Below, piece by piece: positions 1-7,810 of a DNA stretch of 44,510 nt (position 1 is the stretch's first letter; each line of letters starts with the position of its first letter). The notes beneath the pieces were generated by a model. That model made no database searches and was not told the origin of the DNA. It saw nothing but the letters and a program-made list of their open reading frames with translations. The stretch comes from Xanthomonas sp. GPE 39 (GTDB lineage Bacteria; Pseudomonadota; Gammaproteobacteria; Xanthomonadales; Xanthomonadaceae). The stretch is taken from the NCBI RefSeq assembly GCF_000963005.1, contig NZ_JZHZ01000007.1:2901545-2946054 (forward strand). Reading direction: 5' to 3'. Position numbers and translations under genes: made by a program.

Positions 1-45
1 TCTCCTGTAGAGTTTGAACGGCGCTACGCGCAACGAGGGTCTTGA
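1..45 (+). pseudogene. IS3-family transposase orfB, C-terminal end (runs off window)
   Basis: Frame 1 reads SPVEFERRYAQRGS and then a stop at 43-45. The SPVEFE(R/Q)-Y motif is the usual C-terminus of IS3-family (IS2/IS51/IS407-like) OrfB integrases. The bases that follow (about 46-70, GTGTCTACGGAACCCTGG and on) resemble the terminal inverted repeat that commonly lies just after such an orfB. Only 14 residues are inside the window, so it cannot be told whether the upstream copy is intact. It is a different element from the IS at 183-1408, whose OrfB ends differently. Confidence 0.6.
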
Positions 46-215
46 GTGTCTACGGAACCCTGGGCGTATCAGTACTCATCAAGCAAACACCTCCTTGTGC
101 GTGTTAATTCAGATGACACAAATGTCACCTATTTGCAGAATGATTGTCCAGGCAGCATCTGTCAATTGCGTAAGGAACGAAACGGGTTCACCCCCGATTT
201 CACGGACACTTACGA

Positions 216-245
216 GAAGGCCGATGAAGGCCGATGAAGGCCGAT
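216..245 (+). repeat. Three tandem copies of a 10-bp unit
   Basis: The decamer GAAGGCCGAT occurs three times head to tail, directly upstream of the AGGAG ribosome binding site (about 247-250) of the IS orfA. It lies inside the insertion sequence, between the left inverted repeat and orfA. The copy number may vary by slippage. Confidence 0.8.
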
Positions 246-255
246 AGGAGTGTTC

Positions 256-545
256 ATGTCGACGCGAAGAAAGTTCAGTGTGGAGTTCAAGCGTGGTGCG
301 CTTGAACAAGGGAGCCAACCTAGCGTCAGTTGTGCCCAGGTGGCTCGTGAGCTGGGGATCCGGGACAACCTGCTGACGCGCTGGAAACGCGAGGCCGCGA
401 GCCAGGGCAACAGCGCCTTTGCCGGCACAGGCACGCCACGGTATGAAGAGCTGTCGCGTTTGAGGCGCGGGTGAAGAAGGAACGAGATTTTTTGCGCGAA
501 GCGGCGACGTTCTTTGCCAATGGATCATCCTGTGGTACCAGGTGA
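256..545 (+). pseudogene. IS3-family OrfA (HTH), frameshifted
   Basis: The ATG at 256 follows an AGGAG site and gives MSTRRKFSVEFKRGALEQ, a typical IS3-family OrfA helix-turn-helix start, up to EELSRLRRG and a stop at 472-474. The expected rest of the leucine-zipper region continues in another frame from 462: [16 protein letters not shown], ending at 543-545. The family usually reads (R)[12 protein letters not shown] here, so a few bases appear to be missing near 460-470 and OrfA is broken. In the tail frame a run of seven T at about 488-494 could let ribosomes slip -1 into the orfB frame, the usual way IS3 elements make the OrfAB transposase. Confidence 0.7.
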
Positions 546-1402
546 TCGAACGTGACCGCGATGAGTTCCCGATCCGCCTGATATGCCGTTGCCTGCGGGT
601 ATCGGTCAGCGTTTATTACGACTGGAGCCGGCGCCTGCCTAGCGCCGGTCAGCTCGACAATGCACGTTTGCTGGGGCGTATGCGTGAGCTGCACGAAGAC
701 AGCCGAGGCACGTTGGGTGCCGGCCGGATGCAGGAAGACCTGGCCGATGAAGGTGAGCGGGTCGGCCTGAACCGCGTGGCTCGGGTGATGGCCGCTGATG
801 GCTTACAGGGTTGGCCGCGCCCGAAGCGTCGGGGGATGCGAGCACGGCCGGCACTGACACCGCCAGGCGTACGCAACCGGCTGGAACGGGACTTCACTGC
901 ACTGGAGCTGGAAACCAAATGGGTCACGGACATCACCGAGATTAAAACCGCGGAAGGCAAGCTCTATTTATGCATCGTCTTGGACCTGTTCGACCGTCGG
1001 GTGGTGGGTTGGTCGATGCACCATCGGCAAGATCGGCAGATGGTGATCCGGGCCGTACAGACGGCTGTATGGCAGCGACAGGGCGACGAACCGGTGATTT
1101 TGCATTCGGATAGAGGTAGTCAATTTCGAAGCGATGACTATCAGAAATATGTGCTGGCCAACGCGCTGGTGTGCTCGATGAGCGCGGTGGGTCACTGCGG
1201 CGATAACGCCGCTTGCGAGGGCTTCTTCGGCCTGCTCAAGCGCGAACGGATTTATCGCATGACCTATCCAACACTCGATACCGCAAGAGCGGATGTGTTC
1301 GAATACATAGAGCGACGCCACAACCCAAGGATGCGGCGAAGGACCGCCAGGCAGGATTTGAAGTTTTCCACCCTTTCACAACCGTCCGTGATTTCGGGGT
1401 AG
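542..1402 (+). CDS. IS3-family transposase OrfB (DDE integrase)
   Basis: This is the catalytic half of an IS3-family transposase, 286 residues from a GTG at 542. It has an N-terminal HTH_21 region ([20 protein letters not shown], the usual YG(Y/S)RR-like zone) and an rve integrase core. The DDE residues lie in TDITEI, in HSDRGSQF and in [12 protein letters not shown]. The C-terminus [12 protein letters not shown] is a common family ending. In vivo it is normally made as OrfAB by -1 frameshifting. Here the upstream OrfA frame is damaged, so the element may no longer move by itself. OrfB itself appears complete. Confidence 0.9.
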   Translation: MIERDRDEFPIRLICRCLRVSVSVYYDWSRRLPSAGQLDNARLLGRMRELHEDSRGTLGAGRMQEDLADEGERVGLNRVARVMAADGLQGWPRPKRRGMRARPALTPPGVRNRLERDFTALELETKWVTDITEIKTAEGKLYLCIVLDLFDRRVVGWSMHHRQDRQMVIRAVQTAVWQRQGDEPVILHSDRGSQFRSDDYQKYVLANALVCSMSAVGHCGDNAACEGFFGLLKRERIYRMTYPTLDTARADVFEYIERRHNPRMRRRTARQDLKFSTLSQPSVISG

Positions 1403-1428
1403 AACCCCTTTTATAGTCTGACTGCTTG

Positions 1429-2640
1429 TTACTCTCTGCCAAAAGTCGCGATCTTGCAAGCGGCGCCATCTTTCAGTGTGTCAAGGTAGTTCGCCCATGA
1501 CTGCATCATCTTCTGCCGCTCGGTTAGATGCGCAGTGCGGTTGTAGGCGCGTCCATTCAGATCACGCACTGCATGCGCCAACTGGTGTTCGATGAAGTCG
1601 GGACGGAAGCCCAATACCTCATCCAACACGGTGCGTGCCATCGCACGGAAGCCGTGACCGCTTATCGTTGCCGAGTCGAAACCCATCGTACGTAGAGCTG
1701 CGTTGATCGTGTTTTCGCTCATCGCGCCACGGGGATTGCGAACACTTGGAAACACGTACTCAGCACGCCCCGTGAACGGTTGCAGCTCTCGCAGAATCTC
1801 CAACGCTTGCGATGCGAGCGGGACAATGTGTGGAGTATTGGTCTTACTGGCCGTGTAACGCCATTCCGCTGCATCCATATCGATATCCGCCCAGCGGGCT
1901 TGCCGCAGTTCGCCGGGGCGCACGAACACCAATGGCGCGAGCCTAACAGCAGCGGAAACGACCATCGTTCCTCGGTAGCCATGGATTGCCCGTAGCAATT
2001 CACCGATCTTGGCCAGCTCGGTCACACTGGCGAAGTGCTTGGTTTTCGGTGATTGCAGCGCGCCGACCAAATCGGCAGCAGGATTCGACTTGGCGCGACC
2101 CGTCGCAATGGCATAGCGGAACACCAAACCCGCATGCCCGCGCGCACGGTGCGCCATCTCCACTACCCCGCGCCTCTCCAACTTGCGCAACTCATTCAGC
2201 AAAACTGGCGCAGTTATGGCCGTTATGGGAAGGCTAACGATCCCCGCCAAGTCCTTTTCTATCAAACGGCGCTCACGCTTCACGGAGCCAGCACTGAGCC
2301 CCTCCCGGGAGCGCTTCTCCAGAAGCTCTGCTGCAACCGCCCCGAACGTGCTTTCGGCTCGCTCCACCTTCGCAGCGCGCTCGATCCGCGCAACCGTTGT
2401 TGGATTTGCACCGCCCTGCAGCAGCTTGCGCAACCGATCGCGCTAGGCGCGCGCCTCAGCCATTGATACCGCTGGGTACTCGCCCATCGGAGCCATGCTC
2501 GCCTTGCCGCTGTAGCGATATCGATAGCGCCACAGCTTCGCGCCGGTTGAACGCACCTCAATGCATAACCCGTTGCTATCTGCCACGCGGTAGACGCGGT
2601 CCTTTGGCTTCAATCCACGAATCTTGGTATCTGTGAGCAT
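1429..2640 (-). pseudogene. P4-type tyrosine integrase interrupted by an amber codon
   Basis: This would be a 403-residue site-specific recombinase from an ATG at 2640 (MLTDTKIRGLKPKDR). The N-terminal arm-binding domain (DUF4102) includes GLCIEVRSTGAKLWRYRY and GEYPAVSMAEARA. The catalytic domain carries the Arg in VRPGELRQARW, His and Arg in GHGFRAMAR, His in HQLAHAV and the Tyr nucleophile in AYNR. Codon 66 is TAG (2445-2443) between AEARA and RDRLRKLLQGG. The two sides are in the same frame, so this is a nonsense change and not a frameshift. The gene starts about 180 bp beyond the 3' end of the split tRNA, the usual position of a P4 integrase that uses that tRNA as attB, so it probably belonged to an older island extending left of the window. 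Confidence 0.85.
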
Positions 2641-2816
2641 GTGAGTAGCGGGAGTGTGAGTAACGAGACCATCAAGCCCCCCCTTACTCACATCGTTACT
2701 CACTTCAAGACGGGATGCAACCGGACGCTCCCAGACCTGCTCGGACTGAAAAACCCTTAAATTCTCGGTATTTCCACACCAAATCGGACTGCGTCGGATG
2801 TCACTGGATCGCTAAG

Positions 2817-2862
2817 TGGTGGGCCCACCAGGATTCGAACCTGGAACCAAAGGATTATGAGT
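2817..2862 (-). pseudogene. 3' half of a split tRNA gene (CAU anticodon)
   Basis: Read on the minus strand this is the anticodon loop CTCATAA, anticodon-stem strand TCCTT, variable loop, a perfect T-arm (CCAGG / TTCGAAT / CCTGG), acceptor strand TGGGCCC, discriminator A and encoded CCA. The bases before the loop do not make a D-arm or acceptor strand, so the 5' half is absent here. It pairs exactly with the 5' half at 13951-13991: anticodon stem GAGGA with TCCTT, acceptor GGGCCTA with TGGGCCC. It does not fit the 5' half of the intact tRNA at 13800-13876. It is therefore the displaced 3' half of a host tRNA, cut by an island at the 11-bp core GGATTATGAGT (2852-2862). Confidence 0.85.
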
Positions 2863-3031
2863 TCGTCGCCTACGTGCTATGCCTAGGGAAATCAAGCATA
2901 GGGGAGCGTAAGCTACGGAACAAAAAAGTAAGCTGCGACAGTAGTTTAGCGCAGCTTGGCGAAGGAGGGCAAAACTAAGCCCTGTACCGCTGGAGTACCG
3001 CTCAGAACGGAATGTTCTCGTCCCACGGGTA

Positions 3032-3829
3032 CTACGATGAGGCCTGCTGCTCTGCTGCTTTGGCCTGAGTCTTGATCTTCATCTCCAGCGCCTTGATGAA
3101 GCGGACGGACGCCGCAACGTGATTGAAGATCAGCAGGCTTTCCTCGTAGTTCAGGATCGGGTTGTCGTGTGCAAGGCTCTTGTTGTTGCGCACGTCATTG
3201 AAGGCTTCCAGGACCGAGATACTGGACTTCAAGATGCGTTCGGTCATGGCCGACTCAAGGTGACTGCCTTCCCGGAGCGCCTTCACGTACTCGCCGAAGA
3301 CGCTGTGCAACGGCTTTTCACGAGTAATCGTGATGCCATGCGGCTCGCATGTCACCCGGATGAACTTGTTAACGAAGGTATGCAGTCGATCCAGCCCGCC
3401 CTCGGGCTGGTTCTTCTCGATGGCTTCACGGACGTGCTCTGCCACCACCTCGAAGTCCCGCTCGTCAGCGATGGCGATCAGCGCATCCAGTTCGGCTACC
3501 GGCTGGTCGCTGAGAAGACGCTGGGCAACTTTTCGGCAGTCGTCGATCAGCAGCGGGTTGCTGTCGCCGAAGCACTGCTCATCGGTCGCATACTCGATCA
3601 GCCCGCCGATGACCCGCCCCACGGCATGATTGGCGTCCACATCCCAAAAGGTGCGCATCCGATTGGCCTTAGATGTGCCCCGTGCCTTGTACCTTTCGGC
3701 GTCAATCTCAACCCTGTAATCATCGAAGAAGTCACCGAAGGTGCGGTCAGAGAAGTTCAGGACATAGCCGCCGCCCATCCCAAGCAGCTTTTCCAACTTT
3801 CGACGCTCACTAGCACTCAGATCGGACAT
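3032..3829 (-). CDS. Abortive-infection protein with Abi-C domain
   Basis: This is a 265-residue protein from the ATG at 3829, chosen because AGGGGA lies just upstream; a longer reading to 3907 would overlap the restriction gene. The C-terminal third (about residues 170-250) matches the Abi_C type: LHSVFGEYVKAL, then SISVLEAFNDVRNNKSLAHDNPIL. The R-x6-H motif (Arg 214, His 221) resembles the active motif of HEPN-like RNases, so a toxic RNase role in phage defence is a reasonable inference. The N-terminal part is not recognised and may sense infection. It follows the restriction enzyme gene by about 28 bp and is probably the third gene of a methyltransferase-nuclease-Abi operon, which suggests a back-up suicide function. 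Confidence 0.75.
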   Translation of the reverse strand: MSDLSASERRKLEKLLGMGGGYVLNFSDRTFGDFFDDYRVEIDAERYKARGTSKANRMRTFWDVDANHAVGRVIGGLIEYATDEQCFGDSNPLLIDDCRKVAQRLLSDQPVAELDALIAIADERDFEVVAEHVREAIEKNQPEGGLDRLHTFVNKFIRVTCEPHGITITREKPLHSVFGEYVKALREGSHLESAMTERILKSSISVLEAFNDVRNNKSLAHDNPILNYEESLLIFNHVAASVRFIKALEMKIKTQAKAAEQQASS

Positions 3830-3857
3830 ACGTTCCCCTATGTCACCGCTAACGCCA

Positions 3858-4598
3858 TTAACCCAACCGTGCGGCCTCTGCCGCAACGTGACCAGCCAGG
3901 GCTGCAACGAACGTCTTAAGGCTGGTCATCGAAGACAGCTCTGTGAAGTTGCCAGTGTTCACCGCGCTGCGCTCCGCAGCGATGACAGCAGCGGTGGTGT
4001 AAAGCTGTTCCTGAACCAGCCGCTGACACAGCAAGTCATACCGCGTGAGATACGAAGCTCCCTTGAATTCCTCGAACACCGGGAAGTGTGATGACGAGTC
4101 ACGCACGGGCCTGCGGGACTCCGGCGCATCCTCGACCATCATCAGCCAACCAACGAACGGACGTGGCTGCTTGCCGAATGCCTCTTCCCGATAGGCCGTC
4201 CAGAGATCATGGGCCGTCCCGATGGCTTCCTCGGTTCGGTTATTGAAGTTATTGCTGAACGATGGGCCGACATGGCTTTTCAGCTCGATGGCTGCGATCA
4301 GCTCGCCCTTGTAGATCACCAACAGATCCCACAGCTTCGTGGGACGGAAGTATCCGGGCAGGGTCAGCATCGCCCGGTTCTGGTGAATCTCGGCATGGGC
4401 CAGTCCGTTGGCCTTGATGACATCGAGCACCAAGGCCAAGAATCCATCCATGTTCTTACCACCAGTGACGCCAGCGCGTTCTCCTTGGTCGGCCTTGCCC
4501 GACTCAATCTGTTTTTGCCTTGCCGCTTCGCGGTTACCCCAAAACGCCTTCACGGCCTCGCGGGCTTTCTGTTCGTAGTTGACGAGATCGAGCGCCAT
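3858..4598 (-). CDS. PaeR7I/XhoI-family type II restriction endonuclease
   Basis: The protein has 246 residues, the length I recall for PaeR7I and XhoI, which cut CTCGAG. Family-like segments include the start [34 protein letters not shown], and a PD-(D/E)xK-type core [34 protein letters not shown]. Here Asp of WDLL, and Glu and Lys of IELK, are the likely metal-binding and catalytic residues. The ATG follows the methyltransferase TAA directly (TAAATG), with GGAG upstream, so translation is coupled. The cognate methylase must protect the host. No controller (C) protein gene is seen. The family assignment is firm; cleavage at CTCGAG is inferred from the family. Confidence 0.88.
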   Translation of the reverse strand: MALDLVNYEQKAREAVKAFWGNREAARQKQIESGKADQGERAGVTGGKNMDGFLALVLDVIKANGLAHAEIHQNRAMLTLPGYFRPTKLWDLLVIYKGELIAAIELKSHVGPSFSNNFNNRTEEAIGTAHDLWTAYREEAFGKQPRPFVGWLMMVEDAPESRRPVRDSSSHFPVFEEFKGASYLTRYDLLCQRLVQEQLYTTAAVIAAERSAVNTGNFTELSSMTSLKTFVAALAGHVAAEAARLG

Positions 4599-6323
4599 TT
4601 ATTCTCCATTGCCCCCAAGGGCAGATCGTTCTTCGTGGCTCAAGCCATAGAGCTTGAACACAGCCCGGTTGCAGGCTTGCACATCCCTCCCGATGGCAGC
4701 TTCCGCCAATTCACGGCGAAGCTGCTCAGGCACATCTGCCCAGTGCGGGATACGAATACGGCGTAGGTACTGCGCTTGGAAACGCAGAAATCCGCCTCGC
4801 ATTTTTGTTGAGTACGTCGCCACGAATAGGCGAGTAACCGCGGACAGCAGTACCGCCTGCAAGGCCCGTAAATCCCAATCATCGGAAGTGACGTAGTAGA
4901 GGTTGTGGTGGGGATACAGCTCACCGCCTTCAAAAACTATATGCGCCTCTCCCTTGATATCTGGGATCAGGAGCTTCGGCCTCGCGGCCAGCGCAGGAGT
5001 AATGCGGTCAATCGTGCGATACCAGTTGGCTGGCGCTTTCTGCGCGCAGTGCCGCCCAGCGATCACCTCGCGTCGAGCCTCAAGGTAGCGCCGCAGGCGT
5101 GGATATTCTTCAAGATCGACCAGCCCACCCAGCTCCGCGAAGGGGTTGACGACGCCTTGACAGCGCCACTGCACCTCGCCAGTCATGATGTCCTTGGTTG
5201 TCACCAGCGGCAACTTCCGGTCTGTTTCTACATCGAGCGTCTCGAAGTCCCCGATGAACGCTTTATCAGCACCAGTTGCAACACCGATCCCAACCTTGCA
5301 CCCTGCTTCTTCCAGCAAGGGGAAAGCGCTCTCTAAACGGCGAATAAGCGCCATCTGGTCGGCTGATTCAAGCAGCCACGGCTCTGCCCCATTGGTCACA
5401 CGAGCGAGTTCCCGCACTGGCACGGCGTCTTTCGGCAGCATCGGCGCATGCAGCAAACCGGCTAGTGCGGTCAGCGTTGCCCGGTCAATGGCCGGACGGT
5501 GAGCGATGCGTGTTGCCCCTGGCGCTTCGCGGCTGATGACGGTGATGGCCGGATAGGCGATCACATCCGAGTGAAAAGCCGGCGTATCCACCATATCGAC
5601 ATAGACTTTCAAGTGGAACCGCTCTGCCACAAGGCTGCGCAGTGGCCCGCCATAGCGGTTCTTCATCCAGCGATCTGCGCAGATGAAGCCCAGGCTGCCA
5701 CCATCCGACAAGACCGAAAGTGACCGCTCAATAAAGGGAATGTAGAGGTCAGCCCGGTCATACATCGTTTGGTAGCGACTACGGTATGCGGCGAGAAGTG
5801 GAGCTGGGATCAGCTCCTGACGAACATAGGGTGGATTGCCCACCACAAAGTCGAACTCACCTTCCAGCGGCGCGAGCAGGAAATCGCCTTGCAACAACCA
5901 GCAGCTAGCTAAGGTTGACGCAGTATTCGCCGCAATGCCCTCGCGCCTGAGCAACGCGACAACGGCAGCATGGGTGCTGAGGTAGGTACTGTGGTGCAGT
6001 TCCACCGCCCGGATGGCATCGGTCAATTCATCGAGTGCAGAGCCATCTGGCCTTGCCTGCCGCCATGCGCTTAGCAGCCGCTCAATGATTGGCAGCAGAA
6101 AATCTCCCCCGCCAAATGATGGTTCCAGAAGTCGCTTTTCGTGGAGAGGCTGATCTTCCGTATAGCCAGCCAAGTCCAGGATGAAATCAACCACCTCGGA
6201 ACGTGTAAAGATGGCTCCCCGAGCTTCGAGGCCGCCATCTGTAGCCAATGCATCCGTAGCCATCTGAATGGGGCAACTGGTTGGCTTGGTAGGATGACTT
6301 GTGACCGTTGGCGTATATGCCAT
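4599..6323 (-). CDS. N6-adenine DNA methyltransferase of the PaeR7I/XhoI-type system
   Basis: This is the modification partner of the restriction enzyme encoded next. From the ATG at 6323 it has 574 residues; a GTG at 6338 would add five. The AdoMet-binding motif I is [14 protein letters not shown] (about residues 65-78). The catalytic motif IV is NPPYV (about 163-167), the gamma-type signature of Eco57I-like adenine methylases, preceded by [17 protein letters not shown]. The C-terminal half is a target-recognition region. If it follows its family it methylates adenine in CTCGAG. It comes first in the operon, so protection can appear before the nuclease. No strong ribosome binding site is visible at either start. 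Confidence 0.88.
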   Translation of the reverse strand: MAYTPTVTSHPTKPTSCPIQMATDALATDGGLEARGAIFTRSEVVDFILDLAGYTEDQPLHEKRLLEPSFGGGDFLLPIIERLLSAWRQARPDGSALDELTDAIRAVELHHSTYLSTHAAVVALLRREGIAANTASTLASCWLLQGDFLLAPLEGEFDFVVGNPPYVRQELIPAPLLAAYRSRYQTMYDRADLYIPFIERSLSVLSDGGSLGFICADRWMKNRYGGPLRSLVAERFHLKVYVDMVDTPAFHSDVIAYPAITVISREAPGATRIAHRPAIDRATLTALAGLLHAPMLPKDAVPVRELARVTNGAEPWLLESADQMALIRRLESAFPLLEEAGCKVGIGVATGADKAFIGDFETLDVETDRKLPLVTTKDIMTGEVQWRCQGVVNPFAELGGLVDLEEYPRLRRYLEARREVIAGRHCAQKAPANWYRTIDRITPALAARPKLLIPDIKGEAHIVFEGGELYPHHNLYYVTSDDWDLRALQAVLLSAVTRLFVATYSTKMRGGFLRFQAQYLRRIRIPHWADVPEQLRRELAEAAIGRDVQACNRAVFKLYGLSHEERSALGGNGE

Positions 6324-6375
6324 GAGTGTGGAATCCACTAGCGTGTAATTGAGGTGCGTTTTGGCGTGCTGGCGA

Positions 6376-7002
6376 TCATGCCGTCGCCTCCCTCTGTGAG
6401 TTGTCCCTTCCAGAAGAAACGTCGGGACTATCCGTAATTAGCCATCGACTCAGGCTTGCATCCTGGACGGCTGCCACCTTGTCCGTATGCCGGTAGATGT
6501 ACGTTGCCAGCCTCTCTATTTGCTCAGCCTTGACCGTAGCCTGTCCACCTTCATTCAGGCGCTTGGCGATCTGATTCAAGTTCCGACCGATGGCCCGGAG
6601 CTGGCTGGAAGACTCCCATAGCGCCTTGGTCGTTTCCATCGTGAACTGTGGCTCGTGCGTCAGGCTCGCACGCACGCAGCTGACGACCCAGCGTTGAGGT
6701 GAGCAGCCTTCGGCCTCGGCCCGTGCGGTGATGCTCTGAAATTCCGTCGGTGTGAAGCGAACCTCAAGCCGCTCTTTTGGCCCATCGTCAGGTCTGCCCT
6801 CTGCTTGCTCTGCGATCCATCGGCGAACTTCGGGCGGCATATCGTCCCGGATCAGATAGCGCATAAGTGCTCGCAGGATGGCCGGAGCCTTCTTCTTGTT
6901 GCGCTCGCAATAGGTGGTCCACTGCTCGCGCAGATCATCAGGCAACCGTAGGGGGTAGATGTAGCTACCTCTGGTTGCCCCAATCTCGGGATTGCGCGGC
7001 AT
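6376..7002 (-). CDS. MobC-like relaxosome accessory protein
   Basis: The protein has 208 residues from the ATG near 7002 ([14 protein letters not shown]), chosen over an upstream GTG because of a GGAG site just before it. The segment [26 protein letters not shown] is the MobC/TraJ-type signature found in nicking-accessory proteins of MOBP plasmids. The middle part, [28 protein letters not shown], resembles a ribbon-helix-helix segment and probably binds DNA. The gene starts about 70 bp from the nic-like sequence at 7072-7080, which fits binding at oriT. The relaxase gene that normally follows is missing; the methyltransferase operon lies there instead. Confidence 0.75.
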   Translation of the reverse strand: MPRNPEIGATRGSYIYPLRLPDDLREQWTTYCERNKKKAPAILRALMRYLIRDDMPPEVRRWIAEQAEGRPDDGPKERLEVRFTPTEFQSITARAEAEGCSPQRWVVSCVRASLTHEPQFTMETTKALWESSSQLRAIGRNLNQIAKRLNEGGQATVKAEQIERLATYIYRHTDKVAAVQDASLSRWLITDSPDVSSGRDNSQREATA

Positions 7003-7044
7003 AGGCGTCTCCAGGGAGGGGGAGTAGATGTGTTGTGCAGACGT

Positions 7045-7057
7045 AGTGTAATACACT
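7045..7057. promoter_or_regulatory. Near-palindrome upstream of mobC
   Basis: AGTGTAATACACT is symmetrical apart from its centre. It lies between the mobC start and the nic-like site. It could be the accessory-protein binding site of the relaxosome, an operator for mobC, or both. The function is inferred from position only. Confidence 0.4.
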
Positions 7058-7059
7058 TT

Positions 7060-7085
7060 GCCGGCGTCAGCCTATCCTGCACTAG
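7060..7085 (+). other. IncP-type oriT nic region
   Basis: The sequence CTATCCTGC at 7072-7080 matches the nic consensus of RP4/Ti-type origins of transfer (YATCCTG/Y), with cleavage expected between G7079 and C7080. It stands next to, and divergent from, a MobC-like gene, as nic does with traJ in RP4-type plasmids. A small GGC-GTCA-GCC hairpin (7063-7072) and the AGTGTAATACACT near-palindrome lie on the mobC side. The match is short, but motif, position and neighbour agree. Confidence 0.65.
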
Positions 7086-7106
7086 CCCACACTCCCCCCT
7101 CGTTTT

Positions 7107-7120
7107 TTCGTCATGACGAA
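7107..7120. promoter_or_regulatory. Palindromic operator-like site, copy 1
   Basis: TTCGTCATGACGAA is a perfect 14-bp palindrome. An identical 14-mer lies at 7391-7404. Both are in the non-coding stretch between mobC and the terminator of the VirB6 operon. Two identical palindromes about 284 bp apart suggest a dimeric regulator or partition-type protein. No protein can be assigned. Confidence 0.5.
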
Positions 7121-7387
7121 GAAATTCAGGGTCATGGCCAAGGACATCCAAAAAGATGGAAGCATGGGTTCGCTGTGCATCGGGCAGCCAGTCCTTGCTG
7201 GGCGAGGGTTACTTTCAACTGGCAGTTGTCTTCGGGCGTGGTGCCGCTGTTTGCAGTACGAGCTATCCACTTGCAATCAGCACGCCGCCCACTTAGCCCT
7301 GCGGGCGTGGTGGAGAAAGGCGGCTTCGCCGCCGCAGCCTTCGGAGTGAGGAACACCAACTCGGCATCAGTCGGCATAGGCGCTAAG

Positions 7388-7407
7388 AATTTCGTCATGA
7401 CGAAATT
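7388..7407. promoter_or_regulatory. Palindromic operator-like site, copy 2 (20 bp)
   Basis: This contains the same 14-bp core as the site at 7107-7120, with symmetry extended by AAT on the left and ATT on the right to make a perfect 20-bp palindrome. It is probably a binding site of the same regulator. Confidence 0.5.
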
Positions 7408-7462
7408 TTCGAGATTAGGATTCAGACCTCTAGCGCTGCTCTTGGTCACTGCCAGAGCCTTG

Positions 7463-7491
7463 TAGTCGTAGTAATAGTATTACTACGACTA
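7463..7491. repeat. 29-bp inverted repeat with 14-bp perfect arms
   Basis: The left arm TAGTCGTAGTAATA (7463-7476) and the right arm TATTACTACGACTA (7478-7491) are exact reverse complements around a single G. A second nested pair, GTAGTAATAG (7469-7478) and CTATTACTAC (7489-7498), overlaps it. It is AT-rich against a GC-rich surround and has no T-run for a terminator. It could be a centromere-like, replication or transfer-protein binding site. Confidence 0.6.
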
Positions 7492-7603
7492 TTACTACCA
7501 ATGCAGGGATGGTGACACGGCGATGACCTGGCCGAGCTGCGGGCGTCACCAATGCCCGGCGATGGTGACAGGCTCGCGCGATCGAGGAAGATCCGCCGTC
7601 ACC

Positions 7604-7631
7604 CAAAAAGAAAGCCCCGCCGAGGCGGGGC
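7604..7631 (-). terminator. Rho-independent terminator of the VirB5-VirB6 operon
   Basis: On the minus strand the stem GCCCCGCC / GGCGGGGC with a 2-base loop is followed by TTTCTTTTT. It lies about 20 bp past the stop of the last small gene (7652), so it closes the leftward operon. Confidence 0.8.
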
Positions 7632-7651
7632 CGTGGTGCGGATCGAGAGAC

Positions 7652-7810
7652 TTACCGCTGACGCAGCGCAAGCCGGACGTGACGCCAGAAGATGCGCCAT
7701 TCTCTGAGCTGGCCGCCATCAAGCAGCAGCGCCCGGAACATAGCGAACGCCTCACCCGGCCGCTTGCGGTACGCCTCAGCCATTGCTTCGTCGTGCGGCT
7801 TGTACTTCAT
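7652..7810 (-). CDS. Small hypothetical protein, last gene of the T4SS fragment
   Basis: The 52-residue frame starts MKYKPHDEAMAEAYRKRPG and ends in HVRLALRQR. It is basic and probably helical, and I do not recognise it. Its ATG overlaps the TGA of the preceding gene (ATGA), a sign of translational coupling, and a terminator follows its stop. Its position suggests a small DNA-binding or regulatory protein, but there is no motif to support this. Confidence 0.55.
   Translation of the reverse strand: MKYKPHDEAMAEAYRKRPGEAFAMFRALLLDGGQLREWRIFWRHVRLALRQR

Larger units (their letters stand above)
183..1408 (+). mobile_element. IS3-family insertion sequence
   Basis: The element is about 1.2 kb. 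Imperfect terminal inverted repeats are visible: 183-207 on the left and 1384-1408 on the right agree at 20 of 25 positions when one is reverse-complemented (shared parts GGGTTC, CCCCGA, TCACGGAC). Between them are an orfA-like HTH gene and an orfB DDE integrase, the IS3 arrangement. No clear 3-4 bp target duplication could be assigned. It sits about 20 bp beyond the stop codon of the broken integrase gene at 1429-2640, so it inserted close to, but not inside, that gene. Confidence 0.8.
7121..7603. other. Non-coding stretch between mobC/oriT and the T4SS gene group
   Basis: No convincing gene is seen here. The stretch holds the second copy of the TTCGTCATGACGAA palindrome, a 29-bp inverted repeat at 7463-7491 and, at its right edge, the terminator of the leftward operon. 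The open frames on either strand have unusual composition and no recognisable domain. A relaxase or other mobility genes may have been lost here. Confidence 0.5.
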
